A stretch of 64,000 bases of DNA from Palsa-1392 sp036490335 (lineage in GTDB: Bacteria; Verrucomicrobiota; Verrucomicrobiia; Chthoniobacterales; UBA10450): NCBI GenBank assembly GCA_036490335.1, contig DASXEB010000014.1, positions 83,570 through 147,569 of the forward strand, given 5' to 3'. The translations under genes were made by a program, and so were the position numbers. Every line of letters starts with the position of its first letter. Positions within the stretch are counted from its first letter, which is position 1. The notes beneath the pieces are model-generated. The model made no database searches, was not told the DNA's origin, and worked only from the letters and a program-made list of their open reading frames with translations. Positions 25,995 to 34,081 of the stretch are shown here, in pieces.

Positions 25995-26942
25995 ATGCTC
26001 GCTTACTTTCTCGACGACTTCGACCCGTTCATCTTCCGGCTCTGGGACAACATCGGGCCGCGCTGGTACGGCTTCGCCTATGTCATGGCGTTTGCCTGCG
26101 GGTTTTGGCTCCTGCGCGTTTTGGCGAAACGCGGCTACACGCAACTGCGGGTCGAGCAAGTTGGCGACTTCATCACCTGGGCCGCGCTCTTCGGCGTCAT
26201 GCTCGGCGGGCGGATTGGCTACGTGCTGTTTTATCGGCCGGAAATGTTGCGCGATCCGCTTTCGATTTTTCGCGTTTGGGAAGGCGGGATGTCGAGCCAC
26301 GGCGGGATGCTCGGGCTGATTGCGTTCACGTTTTACTACGCGTGGCGACACAAAATTTCGTGGACCAATCTGGGCGATAATCTCGTCGTCGTGGCGCCGA
26401 TCGGCTTGTTCTTTGGGCGCTGCGCCAACTTCATAAACGGTGAGCTCTACGGCCGCCTAACGAACGTGCCGTGGGCGATGCTTTTTCCAAAAGAGCTGCT
26501 CGATTCTGCGAACAGCGCCGAAGCCGAACGCGCGGTCACGATGGCGCGACAAATCGATCCCAGCCTAACGACTCCGGAAGCGATCGTGAACACGCTGCAA
26601 ACGCACCCACTCGTTAGGCAAAAATTGCACGCCATCCTCACGCCGCGCCATCCGTCGCAGATTTACGAAGCGCTCCTCGAAGGCGTCGCCCTCTTCGCGA
26701 TTTTGTGGCTCGTGCGCACCCGCACGCGTCAGCCTAACGGCGTCCTCAGCGGATTGTTTTTTGTTTGCTACGCCATCTTTCGGATCGTCGTCGAATATTT
26801 TCGCGAGCCGGACGCGTCGCTCATCGCCGGCTTCACCCGCGGACAATTCTTTTCCTTTTTCCTCATCGCGATCGGACTTGCCTTCATCGTCGTCGGAAAA
26901 ATTCGCGATGAACAGACCGCGCCGATTTTTCGTCAGAAATAA
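25995..26942 (+). CDS. lgt: prolipoprotein diacylglyceryl transferase
   Basis: 315 residues, inner-membrane enzyme that transfers diacylglycerol from phosphatidylglycerol to the lipobox Cys of prolipoproteins. Landmarks: MSSHGGMLG (the catalytic His-Gly-Gly region), GLFFGRCANFINGELYGR (the Lgt signature) and RHPSQIYEALLEG, with FRIVVEYFREPD near the end. An insert of about 50 residues between the signature and the HPSQ motif (from ELLDSANSAE) is longer than in E. coli. I chose the ATG at 25995 because upstream codons in this frame run through the palindromic element and uvrA. It should act on the lipoprotein encoded at 720. Confidence 0.92.
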   Translation: MLAYFLDDFDPFIFRLWDNIGPRWYGFAYVMAFACGFWLLRVLAKRGYTQLRVEQVGDFITWAALFGVMLGGRIGYVLFYRPEMLRDPLSIFRVWEGGMSSHGGMLGLIAFTFYYAWRHKISWTNLGDNLVVVAPIGLFFGRCANFINGELYGRLTNVPWAMLFPKELLDSANSAEAERAVTMARQIDPSLTTPEAIVNTLQTHPLVRQKLHAILTPRHPSQIYEALLEGVALFAILWLVRTRTRQPNGVLSGLFFVCYAIFRIVVEYFREPDASLIAGFTRGQFFSFFLIAIGLAFIVVGKIRDEQTAPIFRQK

Positions 26943-26999
26943 TCGCGGACGAATTTGCGCGCTTTCGTTTTGCGCCAGTTCCTCTATGAGTAAATCTGG

Positions 27000-27764
27000 A
27001 TGACGAGCATGGTTTCGCCGGGATTTCTGGCGGCAGGCGGTCTCGTGTTTTCCTTCACGCACGCGACCGTCGCGGGGAAATTCGTCCTTCTGCTTCTCGC
27101 CATCGGCTCGATTTTTTCCTGGTCGGTCATGGTCACGAAAATGCGCGTGATCCAATTCGCGCGAAAACAAACCGATCGATTTCTCGCCGCGTTTCGGCAG
27201 GATCGCCAGCCGTTGCGTTTGTTTGAATCCGGCGCGCGTTTTCGTGGATCGCCAGTTTTCAATGTTTACCGCGCCGGGTGCGAAGAGCTGACTTTTCACC
27301 TGCTCGGCTCGGCTGAAATCGACGAGACCTTTCGCGCGCGGCTCGAGATCGCGGACAAAATTTCCCCGGCGCAAATGCACGCGGTCAACGCGGCGATGGA
27401 GCGCGCCGTCGGCGAGACCGCGCTGCAGCTCGAGTCGCAAATGATTCTGCTCGCGACCGCGGTGAGCGGCGCGCCGTTTTTGGGATTGTTAGGCACGGTC
27501 TGGGGCGTGATGGACACGTTCACCGGCGTGGCCGAAGCGGGCAGCGCAAATCTGGCCGCGATGGCGCCGGGCGTTTCGGGCGCGCTGATCACGACCGTGA
27601 CCGCGCTCTGCGTCGCGATCCCGGCGATGTTTGGCTATAATTTTTTGGTCACGAGCATCCGCGGGATGATCGTGGAGATGGATAATTTCGCCGCCGAACT
27701 GGCTTCCGAATTCGAGCACAAATACGTCGAGCACGGCTCGCGCGTTTCCGATTTTCGTCGTTAG
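27000..27764 (+). CDS. tolQ: TolQ/ExbB-type proton channel protein
   Basis: 254 residues of the MotA/TolQ/ExbB family: a first helix (AGKFVLLLLAIGSIFSWSVM), a cytoplasmic loop, then paired helices with GAPFLGLLGTVWGVMDTF and the Ala/Gly-rich PGVSGALITTVTALCVAIPAMFGYN. With TolR it forms the proton-driven motor of the Tol system. It is first of four genes ending in tolB, hence TolQ rather than ExbB. The stop TAG lies within a CGTTAGG word that runs straight into the AGGAGG-like ribosome site of the next gene. Confidence 0.85.
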   Translation: MTSMVSPGFLAAGGLVFSFTHATVAGKFVLLLLAIGSIFSWSVMVTKMRVIQFARKQTDRFLAAFRQDRQPLRLFESGARFRGSPVFNVYRAGCEELTFHLLGSAEIDETFRARLEIADKISPAQMHAVNAAMERAVGETALQLESQMILLATAVSGAPFLGLLGTVWGVMDTFTGVAEAGSANLAAMAPGVSGALITTVTALCVAIPAMFGYNFLVTSIRGMIVEMDNFAAELASEFEHKYVEHGSRVSDFRR

Positions 27765-27783
27765 GGAGGAGAGAAAAGCGATC

Positions 27784-28206
27784 ATGCGCCGCTACTCGAG
27801 TCGCACCAGCCTAACGACCCTCTCCGAGATCAACATCACGCCGTTGCTCGATCTCGCGTTTGTGCTGCTTATCATTTTCATGATCACGACGCCGCTGCTC
27901 GAGAACAGCAAAACGCTTGTCATTCCCTCGAGCGCGACGACGAATGCGCCGATCAATCCGGCCGCGGTCCAGATCCTCTCGATCGATCGCGACGGAGTCG
28001 TTAGGCTGAATGAAGAAATTGTCGCGCCTAACGAACTCGACACGCGGCTCGCGGCGCTCAAGCAAGCCGACGCGAACGTCGCCGTCATTATCCGGAGCGA
28101 TCGCACCTTGCCGGTGCAGAAACTCGTTAGCCTGATGGACGCGTTGCAGCGCGCCGAGATCACGAAAGTCGGCATCGCGACGCAGGACGAGTCACAAGGC
28201 AGATGA
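27784..28206 (+). CDS. tolR: TolR/ExbD-type motor protein
   Basis: 140 residues: a short cytoplasmic start, one membrane helix (LLDLAFVLLIIFMITTPLL) with the Asp (residue 24 region) needed for proton flow, and a periplasmic domain ending in IIRSDRTLPVQKLVSLMDALQRAEITKVGIAT, typical of TolR/ExbD. A strong purine-rich site (GGGAGGAG) lies about 12 bases before the ATG. Its TGA overlaps the ATG of tolA. Confidence 0.88.
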   Translation: MRRYSSRTSLTTLSEINITPLLDLAFVLLIIFMITTPLLENSKTLVIPSSATTNAPINPAAVQILSIDRDGVVRLNEEIVAPNELDTRLAALKQADANVAVIIRSDRTLPVQKLVSLMDALQRAEITKVGIATQDESQGR

Positions 28207-29129
28207 CCCGCGACGGGCGTTTCTGGCGCAACGTCACGATCATCGCGCTGCTTCACGTGGCAGTTTTGCTCGGGCTGCTCTGGTGGAGTCGCACGCCGGC
28301 GCGCGCGCCTAACGACATTGTTTGGATGGAAGGCGGCGCGGGTTCGGCGGGCGGCGGAAATCCTGAGCCCGTTTCCGAAGCGACGCCCCTTCCGGCGATG
28401 ACGCGAGTCGAGACGCCTAACGAACCGGAAGAAACACCAACTCCGGAAGTGATCGCGACGCCGAAGAGCGAAATCGAAGTTCCTTCCGTAACTCCATCGG
28501 AGACTCCGAAGCCAACTCCGACTGCGACGCCAAAGCGCACTCCGACGCCGACGCCACGTCCGACACCGAAACACACGCCGAGACCAAAACCTTCCGCAAC
28601 GCCAAAAAAGAAAGCGACGCCCAAACCAAAACCGACTCCGGACGAAGCAGCCGAAAAGGAAACAGCGCGGAAGAAAGCTTTGGCCAAAAAAGCGCTCGCA
28701 AAAAAGGAAAAGGAAACTTCGCCTAACGAATCATCCGACGAATCGCCTAACGAAAAGAAAACCGCCGCGGAATCCGGCAAAGGCGAAGCAAAAGGAAAAT
28801 CCGGCGGCGGCGGTCACGGCTCGGGCGAAGGCGGCGCGTCGGAATTCGGCTGGTACGGCAACATGTTGCAGGATCGTTTCCACAGTGAGTGGATCCAGCC
28901 GACGTCCGTCGTGCACAGCGCGGATCTGACCGTGCTTCTGCAAATTCGCATTCAAAAAAATGGCCGCGTTTCCGATTACTCGATCGTCAAATCGTCGGGC
29001 AACGCGATCGTTGACGATTCGGTAATCGCGGCGGCAAAACGGGTCACGCAGGTTGATCCTTTGCCAGCCGGCCTGGGTGACGATTATTATGAGGTGAACA
29101 TCAACTTCATCCTAACTTCCGGACAATGA
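28203..29129 (+). CDS. tolA: TolA/TonB-like periplasm-spanning protein
   Basis: 308 residues: one N-terminal membrane helix (VTIIALLHVAVLLGLLWW), a long Pro/Thr/Lys segment with repeated TPKPTPTPTPRPTPK-like runs and a Lys/Glu-rich coil (residues about 60-205), then a C-terminal TonB/TolA domain (NMLQDRFHSEWIQPTS, LLQIRIQKNGRVSDYSIVKSSGN, YYEVNINF). It couples the TolQR motor to outer-membrane partners. Four motif copies appear here as PNE or PND codons. It overlaps both neighbours by 4 bases. Confidence 0.82.
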   Translation: MTRDGRFWRNVTIIALLHVAVLLGLLWWSRTPARAPNDIVWMEGGAGSAGGGNPEPVSEATPLPAMTRVETPNEPEETPTPEVIATPKSEIEVPSVTPSETPKPTPTATPKRTPTPTPRPTPKHTPRPKPSATPKKKATPKPKPTPDEAAEKETARKKALAKKALAKKEKETSPNESSDESPNEKKTAAESGKGEAKGKSGGGGHGSGEGGASEFGWYGNMLQDRFHSEWIQPTSVVHSADLTVLLQIRIQKNGRVSDYSIVKSSGNAIVDDSVIAAAKRVTQVDPLPAGLGDDYYEVNINFILTSGQ

Positions 29130-30280
29130 AACATAACCCGATCTCGCTTGCCCTAACGATGCTTTGCCTAACGAGTGCTTCTCTGCGCGCTGCGCACGAG
29201 CTGCCGACGATCACCGTCAGCAAAGGCGACCGGATCAATCTCAGCGTCGCCGGCCTAACGGGAAGTGACGGCGCCTCCGCGACCGGCATCGTGCAAAAAG
29301 ACCTGACGCTTTCCGGCCTTTTCAATCTCGGCGGGGCGAATGCTTCCTACACCGTCAGCGGCACGACGAGCGCCGGAAGCCTCGATGGAAAAGTCGCCGA
29401 TCACAGCGGCGGGACGGTGCTTTCGAAAACCTACAGCGGCGACGCGCGCACGAACGCACACCAGTTCGCGAACGACATCATCCAGACGCTGACCGGCAAC
29501 AAAGGTCTGGCCGGAAGCAAAATCGCGTTCATCGCCACGCGCACCGGACGGAAGGAAGTTTACGTCGCGGATTACGACGGCACGAACGTCAGGCAAATCA
29601 CGCACGACAACACGATCAGCGTCCATCCCTCGCTTAGCGCGGACGGCCGGCGCATCGCCTACACCGGTTATCAGAGTGGCTACGCGGATGTTTATGTGAT
29701 CGATCTCGCGAGCGGCGCGCGGAATCGGATCGTGAATTTTCCGGGCACGAACAGCGGGGCGGCGTTTTCGCCTAACGACGAGCGAATTGCCCTAACGATC
29801 AGCAAAGATGGCAATCCCGAGCTTTATACCGTCAACGCAAGCGGCGGCGGCGCGGAACGTCTCACGCACACGCGCGGCGTCGAGTCGGGGCCGACCTGGT
29901 CGCCGGATGGCTCGGAAATTATTTACTCCTTCGACGCCGGGACCGGTCCGCAACTTTATCGTATCTCGGCCAACGGCGGCGCGGGCCGCGAAGTTTCGAC
30001 CGGTTACGGTTATTGCACCGAGCCGAGCTGGTCGCCCGATGGAAAAAAAATCGCCTTCAACGTGCGCAGCGGCGGCGAATTTCAAATCGTCGTGCTTGAT
30101 CTCGCGAATGGCAGCAAACGCGTCGTCGGCACCGGAGAGGATCCGGCGTGGGGTCCGGACTCGCGTCACGTGATTTTCTCCGATGACGGCGCGCTCTTCA
30201 TGGTCGACACCGTGAACAGCCAGAAAACGAAAGTGCTCGGCGGCCTCGGCAAAATCACGGAGCCGAGCTGGTCTCGTTAG
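29126..30280 (+). CDS. tolB: Tol system beta-propeller protein TolB
   Basis: 384 residues with a signal peptide (ISLALTMLCLTSASLRAAHE), an N-terminal TolB domain, and a six-bladed propeller made of WD40-like PD40 blades: IAFIATRTGRKEVYVADYDG, RRIAYTGYQSGYADVYVIDL, DGNPELYTVNASGGG, SPDGSEIIYSFDAGTG, SPDGKKIAFNVRSGG. It works with Pal and TolA in the periplasm to keep the outer membrane attached during division. No pal gene follows; the operon ends here at an inverted repeat. The final TAG is inside a TCGTTAGGC copy. Confidence 0.9.
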   Translation: MKHNPISLALTMLCLTSASLRAAHELPTITVSKGDRINLSVAGLTGSDGASATGIVQKDLTLSGLFNLGGANASYTVSGTTSAGSLDGKVADHSGGTVLSKTYSGDARTNAHQFANDIIQTLTGNKGLAGSKIAFIATRTGRKEVYVADYDGTNVRQITHDNTISVHPSLSADGRRIAYTGYQSGYADVYVIDLASGARNRIVNFPGTNSGAAFSPNDERIALTISKDGNPELYTVNASGGGAERLTHTRGVESGPTWSPDGSEIIYSFDAGTGPQLYRISANGGAGREVSTGYGYCTEPSWSPDGKKIAFNVRSGGEFQIVVLDLANGSKRVVGTGEDPAWGPDSRHVIFSDDGALFMVDTVNSQKTKVLGGLGKITEPSWSR

Positions 30281-30381
30281 GCTGTAGCCGCTTCGCTGCG
30301 CGAAGCGCGAGGAAGAATTTCGCGGCACGGATGAGCGAGCGAGGCCGGCTCTCACGCTTCGCACAGCGAAGCGGCTACAGC
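30281..30381. repeat. long palindromic repeat between convergent genes (likely bidirectional terminator)
   Basis: Two 27-base arms, 30281-30307 and 30355-30381, are inverted copies of each other with one mismatch (GCTGTAGCCGCTTCGCTG...). Each arm contains a smaller hairpin (CGCTTCGCTGCGCGAAGCG). The loop is about 47 bases. It starts at the base after the tolB stop and overlaps the stop codon of the ligase gene from the other side, so it fills the whole convergent gap and could end both transcripts. The structure is that of a REP doublet (REPIN). Confidence 0.75.
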
Positions 30382-31403
30382 AGCGCGAGCGATTTGCCTT
30401 CGCGATGCGCGACCTGGTCGAGCGTGCATTGGCGCGGCGCCTTGTCTTTGCGCCAGCGCACGATTTTGGTGCCGTGCCGGAATCGATCGCCGGTAAAATG
30501 GTCGTAAGTCACTTCGACAACGATTTTCGGATCGACCGGCTCCCATTCGCCGGTGCGCTCTGTGCTCCAGCGGCTCGGACCACCGGGCGCGTTGCCGGTA
30601 AAGCCGGGGGCTTTGCGCAAGGCTTCAAACTTGTTCGTTAGGCCGGGTTTGTCTTCCGCTTTGAACGCGGAGGTAAATCCGACGTGATGCAACAGACCCG
30701 CGTCGTCGTAAAGACCGAGCAAAAGGGAGCCGATGACGCGCGCGCCGGTCGCGTAACGAAACCCGCCGACCACGCAATCGGCTGTGCGGATTTGCTTGAT
30801 CTTCTGCATCGCCGTGCGCTCGCACGAGGCATAGGGCGCGTCGCGCAATTTGGCAATGATGCCGTCGAGATCGCCGCCGACTTTCTCGAACCATTTCTGC
30901 GCCCGGCGCAAATCGGTCGTGGCGGGCGAAAGGCGAATTTGCTTTTCGTTAGGCAAAAATTTCTTTGCGAACTTTTCCAGCAACGGACGGCGCTCAGACA
31001 GCGGCATCGCGAGCATCGATTTGCCGTCAGCATCCGCGAGCAAATCGAAGACAATGAAGATCGCGGGATGTGCGGCGGCGAGTTTTTGCACGCGGCTCGC
31101 GGCCGGATGCAGGCGGAGTTGCAGCTCGTCGAAAGAAAGCGCGCCGTCGATGGGGATGGCGAGCTCGCCGTCGAGGACGAATTGTTTCGCGGACACTTCG
31201 CCTAACGACTTCGCGACATCGGGAAAATAACGCGCGAGCGGCTGGCCGGCCTTTGATTGCAGATAAACTTCGTCGCGATCGCGGAAGGCGATGCAACGGA
31301 AGCCGTCCCACTTCGGCTCGTATTGCCACGCGTCGCCGACCGGGATTTCGTCGACGGATCGCGCTTCCATCGGCGGGAGCGGCGGCTGGAGCGACAACTT
31401 CAT
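30375..31403 (-). CDS. ATP-dependent DNA ligase (LigC/LigD-ligase type)
   Basis: About 342 residues. The adenylation motif is EPKWDGFR, with nucleophile Lys31, followed by FVLDGELAIP, FIVFDLL and the OB-fold part GSLLLGLYDDAGLLHHVGF and VVEVTYDHFTGDRFRHGT, as in bacterial ATP-dependent ligases related to the ligase domain of LigD. Such enzymes serve double-strand-break or stationary-phase repair beside the NAD ligase. The chosen ATG (31403) overlaps the preceding gene by 4 bases. No polymerase, nuclease or Ku gene is in the window. Confidence 0.88.
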   Translation of the reverse strand: MKLSLQPPLPPMEARSVDEIPVGDAWQYEPKWDGFRCIAFRDRDEVYLQSKAGQPLARYFPDVAKSLGEVSAKQFVLDGELAIPIDGALSFDELQLRLHPAASRVQKLAAAHPAIFIVFDLLADADGKSMLAMPLSERRPLLEKFAKKFLPNEKQIRLSPATTDLRRAQKWFEKVGGDLDGIIAKLRDAPYASCERTAMQKIKQIRTADCVVGGFRYATGARVIGSLLLGLYDDAGLLHHVGFTSAFKAEDKPGLTNKFEALRKAPGFTGNAPGGPSRWSTERTGEWEPVDPKIVVEVTYDHFTGDRFRHGTKIVRWRKDKAPRQCTLDQVAHREGKSLALL

Positions 31404-32017
31404 TTTGCGGCGTAACGGCGCGGCGCGAGCTTCGGCGGACGTTTGCCTTTTCGCACCGCGCCTTCGACTGGGATGTAGGTGAGTTCCGTCCGATCGGCGG
31501 CGCAACGCAGCAGCAAACCGCCGCGGCTCATGTCGCCGCGCCCGACGAAATCGGCCGGAAAACACAGACGCTCGCGCAGGATCTCCAGCATCACGCTGAC
31601 ATATTTCCCGGTCGCGATGCTGCCTAACAAAATCACTTCGCACTCCGGCGTCAGTTGCCTAACGAGTCGTTTCAGGTCGCGCTCGAGCGGGCGTCGGTAG
31701 CGCGGATCGTTTTCTTCGATGTCGACCTCGGCGAACTCGCGCAGGTCGCCTAACGACACTGCCATGCTCGCCGGCACGAGCCCGCGCGTCGGAGTAATTA
31801 CGAGCACGCGCGATTCGTCAGGTAGGGCGAAGGCGTTCGCGTAAGCGAGCTTCCCGCGAAAATACAGACCGCTCAGAAAAGTGAAAACTTCGCCTAACGA
31901 CACCGCCTCCTCGTTCCGCAACCGCCGCGCGAGCGCGAACTGCGCGCGATCGCTCAGGATCATTTGCGCGCGGCGACCGCCGGCGTAGGCAGGTGAAAGG
32001 AGAAACGTGCGGGTCAT
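31400..32017 (-). CDS. hypothetical protein coupled to the DNA ligase
   Basis: 205 residues with no signal or membrane helix. Notable stretches are TFLLSPAYAGGRRAQMIL at the start, VLVITPTRGLVPASMAVSL, ECEVILLGSIATGKYVSVMLEIL and a C-terminal CAADRTELTYIPVEGAVRKGKRPPKL. The ILLGSIATGKY phrase looks a little like a nucleotide or sugar-nucleotide binding loop, but I cannot assign a family. Four-base overlap with the ligase gene suggests a shared job, perhaps in DNA repair. It contains four motif copies, unusually dense for its size. Confidence 0.6.
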   Translation of the reverse strand: MTRTFLLSPAYAGGRRAQMILSDRAQFALARRLRNEEAVSLGEVFTFLSGLYFRGKLAYANAFALPDESRVLVITPTRGLVPASMAVSLGDLREFAEVDIEENDPRYRRPLERDLKRLVRQLTPECEVILLGSIATGKYVSVMLEILRERLCFPADFVGRGDMSRGGLLLRCAADRTELTYIPVEGAVRKGKRPPKLAPRRYAAK

Positions 32018-32059
32018 GAGCGAAGTGCGAAGCGGTCGCGCCTATTCTACACTCGTTTT

Positions 32060-33259
32060 GTGAAGTCGGGTTTTCTCGAAAAACTGATCGAGCGTCTCGG
32101 CCGGATCGGTCCGGAGGAGGTGCAAAATTACCTCCTGCGGCTGGCGCAGGAAAAAGGTTTTCTCGAGACGGTCTTCAACGCCATCCAGGAAGGAATCATC
32201 GTCACGGACGCGACCGGGCGGATCACTTATTTGAACGACGCGGCCTGTGATTTGTTCGGGCTCGACGGTGAGCAGTCGATCGGGAAACGGCTCGAGGAAC
32301 GCGTCCGCGGTCTTGACTGGAAATCGCTCTCGCAAAGCGAATCGGCTATCAGCCGCGACATGGAAATTTTCTATCCCGCGAATCGTTTCATCAACTTCTA
32401 CGTCGTGCCGCTGAAGATCGAGCGGCGTGCGGAGGCCGGGCCGCCTAACGACACTCCGGGCGCGACCGTGGGCCACGCGATGATCCTGCGCGACATCACG
32501 CAGAGCCGGCGCTCGACCCAGGAGACGATCGAGTCGGAGCGTTTGTCGGCGCTGACTTTGCTCGCCGCGGGAGTGGCGCACGAGATCGGGAATCCGCTCA
32601 ACTCGCTCCACATTCACCTGCAATTGATGGAGCGCCAGGTGCGCAAACTTTCGGCCGGGGAAGAAAAGCGCGCGCTCCAGGATTCGATCGAGATCGCCCG
32701 CGCGGAGATCGAGCGGCTCGACTCGATCGTGACTCAGTTCCTCCGCGCCATTCGCCCATCGAAGCCGAACCTGCAGCGCGAGAACATCAACACGCTCCTG
32801 GAAGAGACGGTGCATTTTTTCCAGCCCGAGATCAAAGACCGCGACATCGTGGTCGAGACCGAGCTGCGCTCCGACCTGCCGCCGCTTCAACTCGATCGCG
32901 ACCAGATGAAGCAGGTCTTTTACAACGTAATCAAGAACAGTTTCGAGGCCATGAAACGCCGCGGCATCCTGCGCATTCGCACCGACCGCGACGAGACCCA
33001 CGTCAAGATCAGCTTCACCGACACGGGCGGGGGAATTTCGGCGGAAAACCTGAGCCGCGTCTTCGAGCCTTACTTCACGACCAAAGCGGCCGGCACCGGG
33101 CTCGGGCTGCTGATCGTTAGGCGGATCGTGCGCGAGCATGGGGGCGAGCTGGCGATTGAGAGCAGCGAAGGTCGCGGGCTCACGTTGACCATTCGCCTGC
33201 CCTTCGTCGATCGCCGGGTCAGGATGCTTCCCGCGCACGCGGAGGAAGCGAGCGCCTGA
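32060..33259 (+). CDS. PAS-domain sensor histidine kinase (NtrB/AtoS-like)
   Basis: 399 residues, GTG start. A PAS domain (about residues 35-145: GIIVTDATGRITYLNDAACDLFGLDG) precedes HisKA with phospho-acceptor His174 in LAAGVAHEIGNPLNS and an HATPase domain with YNVIKNSFEAM (N box), DTGGGISAENL and GTGLGLLIVRRIVREHGG. No membrane helix, so it senses a cytoplasmic signal. Kinases of this form usually pair with sigma-54 activators; the NtrC-type regulator at 38864, beyond the pump genes, is the obvious partner. Confidence 0.88.
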   Translation: MKSGFLEKLIERLGRIGPEEVQNYLLRLAQEKGFLETVFNAIQEGIIVTDATGRITYLNDAACDLFGLDGEQSIGKRLEERVRGLDWKSLSQSESAISRDMEIFYPANRFINFYVVPLKIERRAEAGPPNDTPGATVGHAMILRDITQSRRSTQETIESERLSALTLLAAGVAHEIGNPLNSLHIHLQLMERQVRKLSAGEEKRALQDSIEIARAEIERLDSIVTQFLRAIRPSKPNLQRENINTLLEETVHFFQPEIKDRDIVVETELRSDLPPLQLDRDQMKQVFYNVIKNSFEAMKRRGILRIRTDRDETHVKISFTDTGGGISAENLSRVFEPYFTTKAAGTGLGLLIVRRIVREHGGELAIESSEGRGLTLTIRLPFVDRRVRMLPAHAEEASA

Positions 33260-33262
33260 CGC

Positions 33263-33949
33263 CTAACGATCCCCGCTCGCGAGGGCCCGCCGCTCCTCCT
33301 GCCGAAGGAGAATCAACGGCGCGAGCCGCCCGAAAAAGCGCACTACATAGTAAAGATAGATCGCGAGCCCGAGAAACTGCCCCGCGATCAGGTAAACATG
33401 ACCGTGCCGGGCGAGAAAAAAGTCCGGCCACCGATAAATCGCCCCCGCGCAGCCCAGGTTAAAGATCAGGAGCAGCGGCATGAGCAGGAAAATATTCAGC
33501 CGCTGATCACGCGCGATCATTTCACAGAGCCGGCGGCTCGCCTCACTTGGCCGATCGGCCTCGCGCACATTCGTCATCCGCATGTCGTAGGCGAAGAGCA
33601 CCAGGACGGCGATCGCGTAGAGCGTGCTCAGCTCAAACCAGGCTGTCGGATTGGCCAGGCAGGTGAAAAGCAGGCACTCCGCGAACGTGCAGGCGATGTA
33701 GAGAAAGTTGTGACCGAACTCCAGCGGCCAGCGGATAAGCGTGAGGGTATGGAGAATGGAGCGCGACCAGAAAATCAGGATGCTGCAAAGCCCGGAGAAA
33801 ACATAGAGCCACGTGGCCGCGTCGCGCACGGCCAGGACAGTGCGCGCGTTCTCGATCAGGAAGGTCAGCGCGACCGCCTGCACGATGCTCGAGAGGGTCA
33901 GCTCGATATTCACCACCATGGCATCGAGCCCGAGGAGCGCGGGCGACAT
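33263..33949 (-). CDS. polytopic membrane protein of unknown function
   Basis: About 228 residues, five to six membrane helices (for example LYVFSGLCSILIFWS, FLLMPLLLIFNLGCAGAIY, YLIAGQFLGLAIYLYYVVRFF). I prefer the ATG at 33949 because AGGAG lies 6 bases before it, although an ATG sits six bases upstream; longer readings only shadow the pump gene. It starts 132 bases from, and divergent to, the RND gene. No conserved residues that suggest an activity. One GCCTAACG copy lies right at its 3' end between it and the kinase gene. Confidence 0.6.
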   Translation of the reverse strand: MSPALLGLDAMVVNIELTLSSIVQAVALTFLIENARTVLAVRDAATWLYVFSGLCSILIFWSRSILHTLTLIRWPLEFGHNFLYIACTFAECLLFTCLANPTAWFELSTLYAIAVLVLFAYDMRMTNVREADRPSEASRRLCEMIARDQRLNIFLLMPLLLIFNLGCAGAIYRWPDFFLARHGHVYLIAGQFLGLAIYLYYVVRFFGRLAPLILLRQEERRALASGDR

Positions 33950-34081
33950 TTTCATCTCCTCAGGCAAACAAAAAATCGTCCCGCGGTCGATCCCGAAAAG
34001 CGGCCGCACGAAAAAATTCCCCGCCAGATCGCGCCCCGGATTCGAAATTTCCCTAAAGTTCGTTAAACTTGAACTAAGGCC

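Noticed and set aside
32042..33238. 398-codon minus-strand open frame opposite the histidine kinase
   Set aside because: Shadow frame of a high-GC gene; its translation shows no family features while the plus strand has all kinase motifs. Other long opposite frames (for example 35762-37576, 40337-42073, 61369-62691) were dropped for the same reason.
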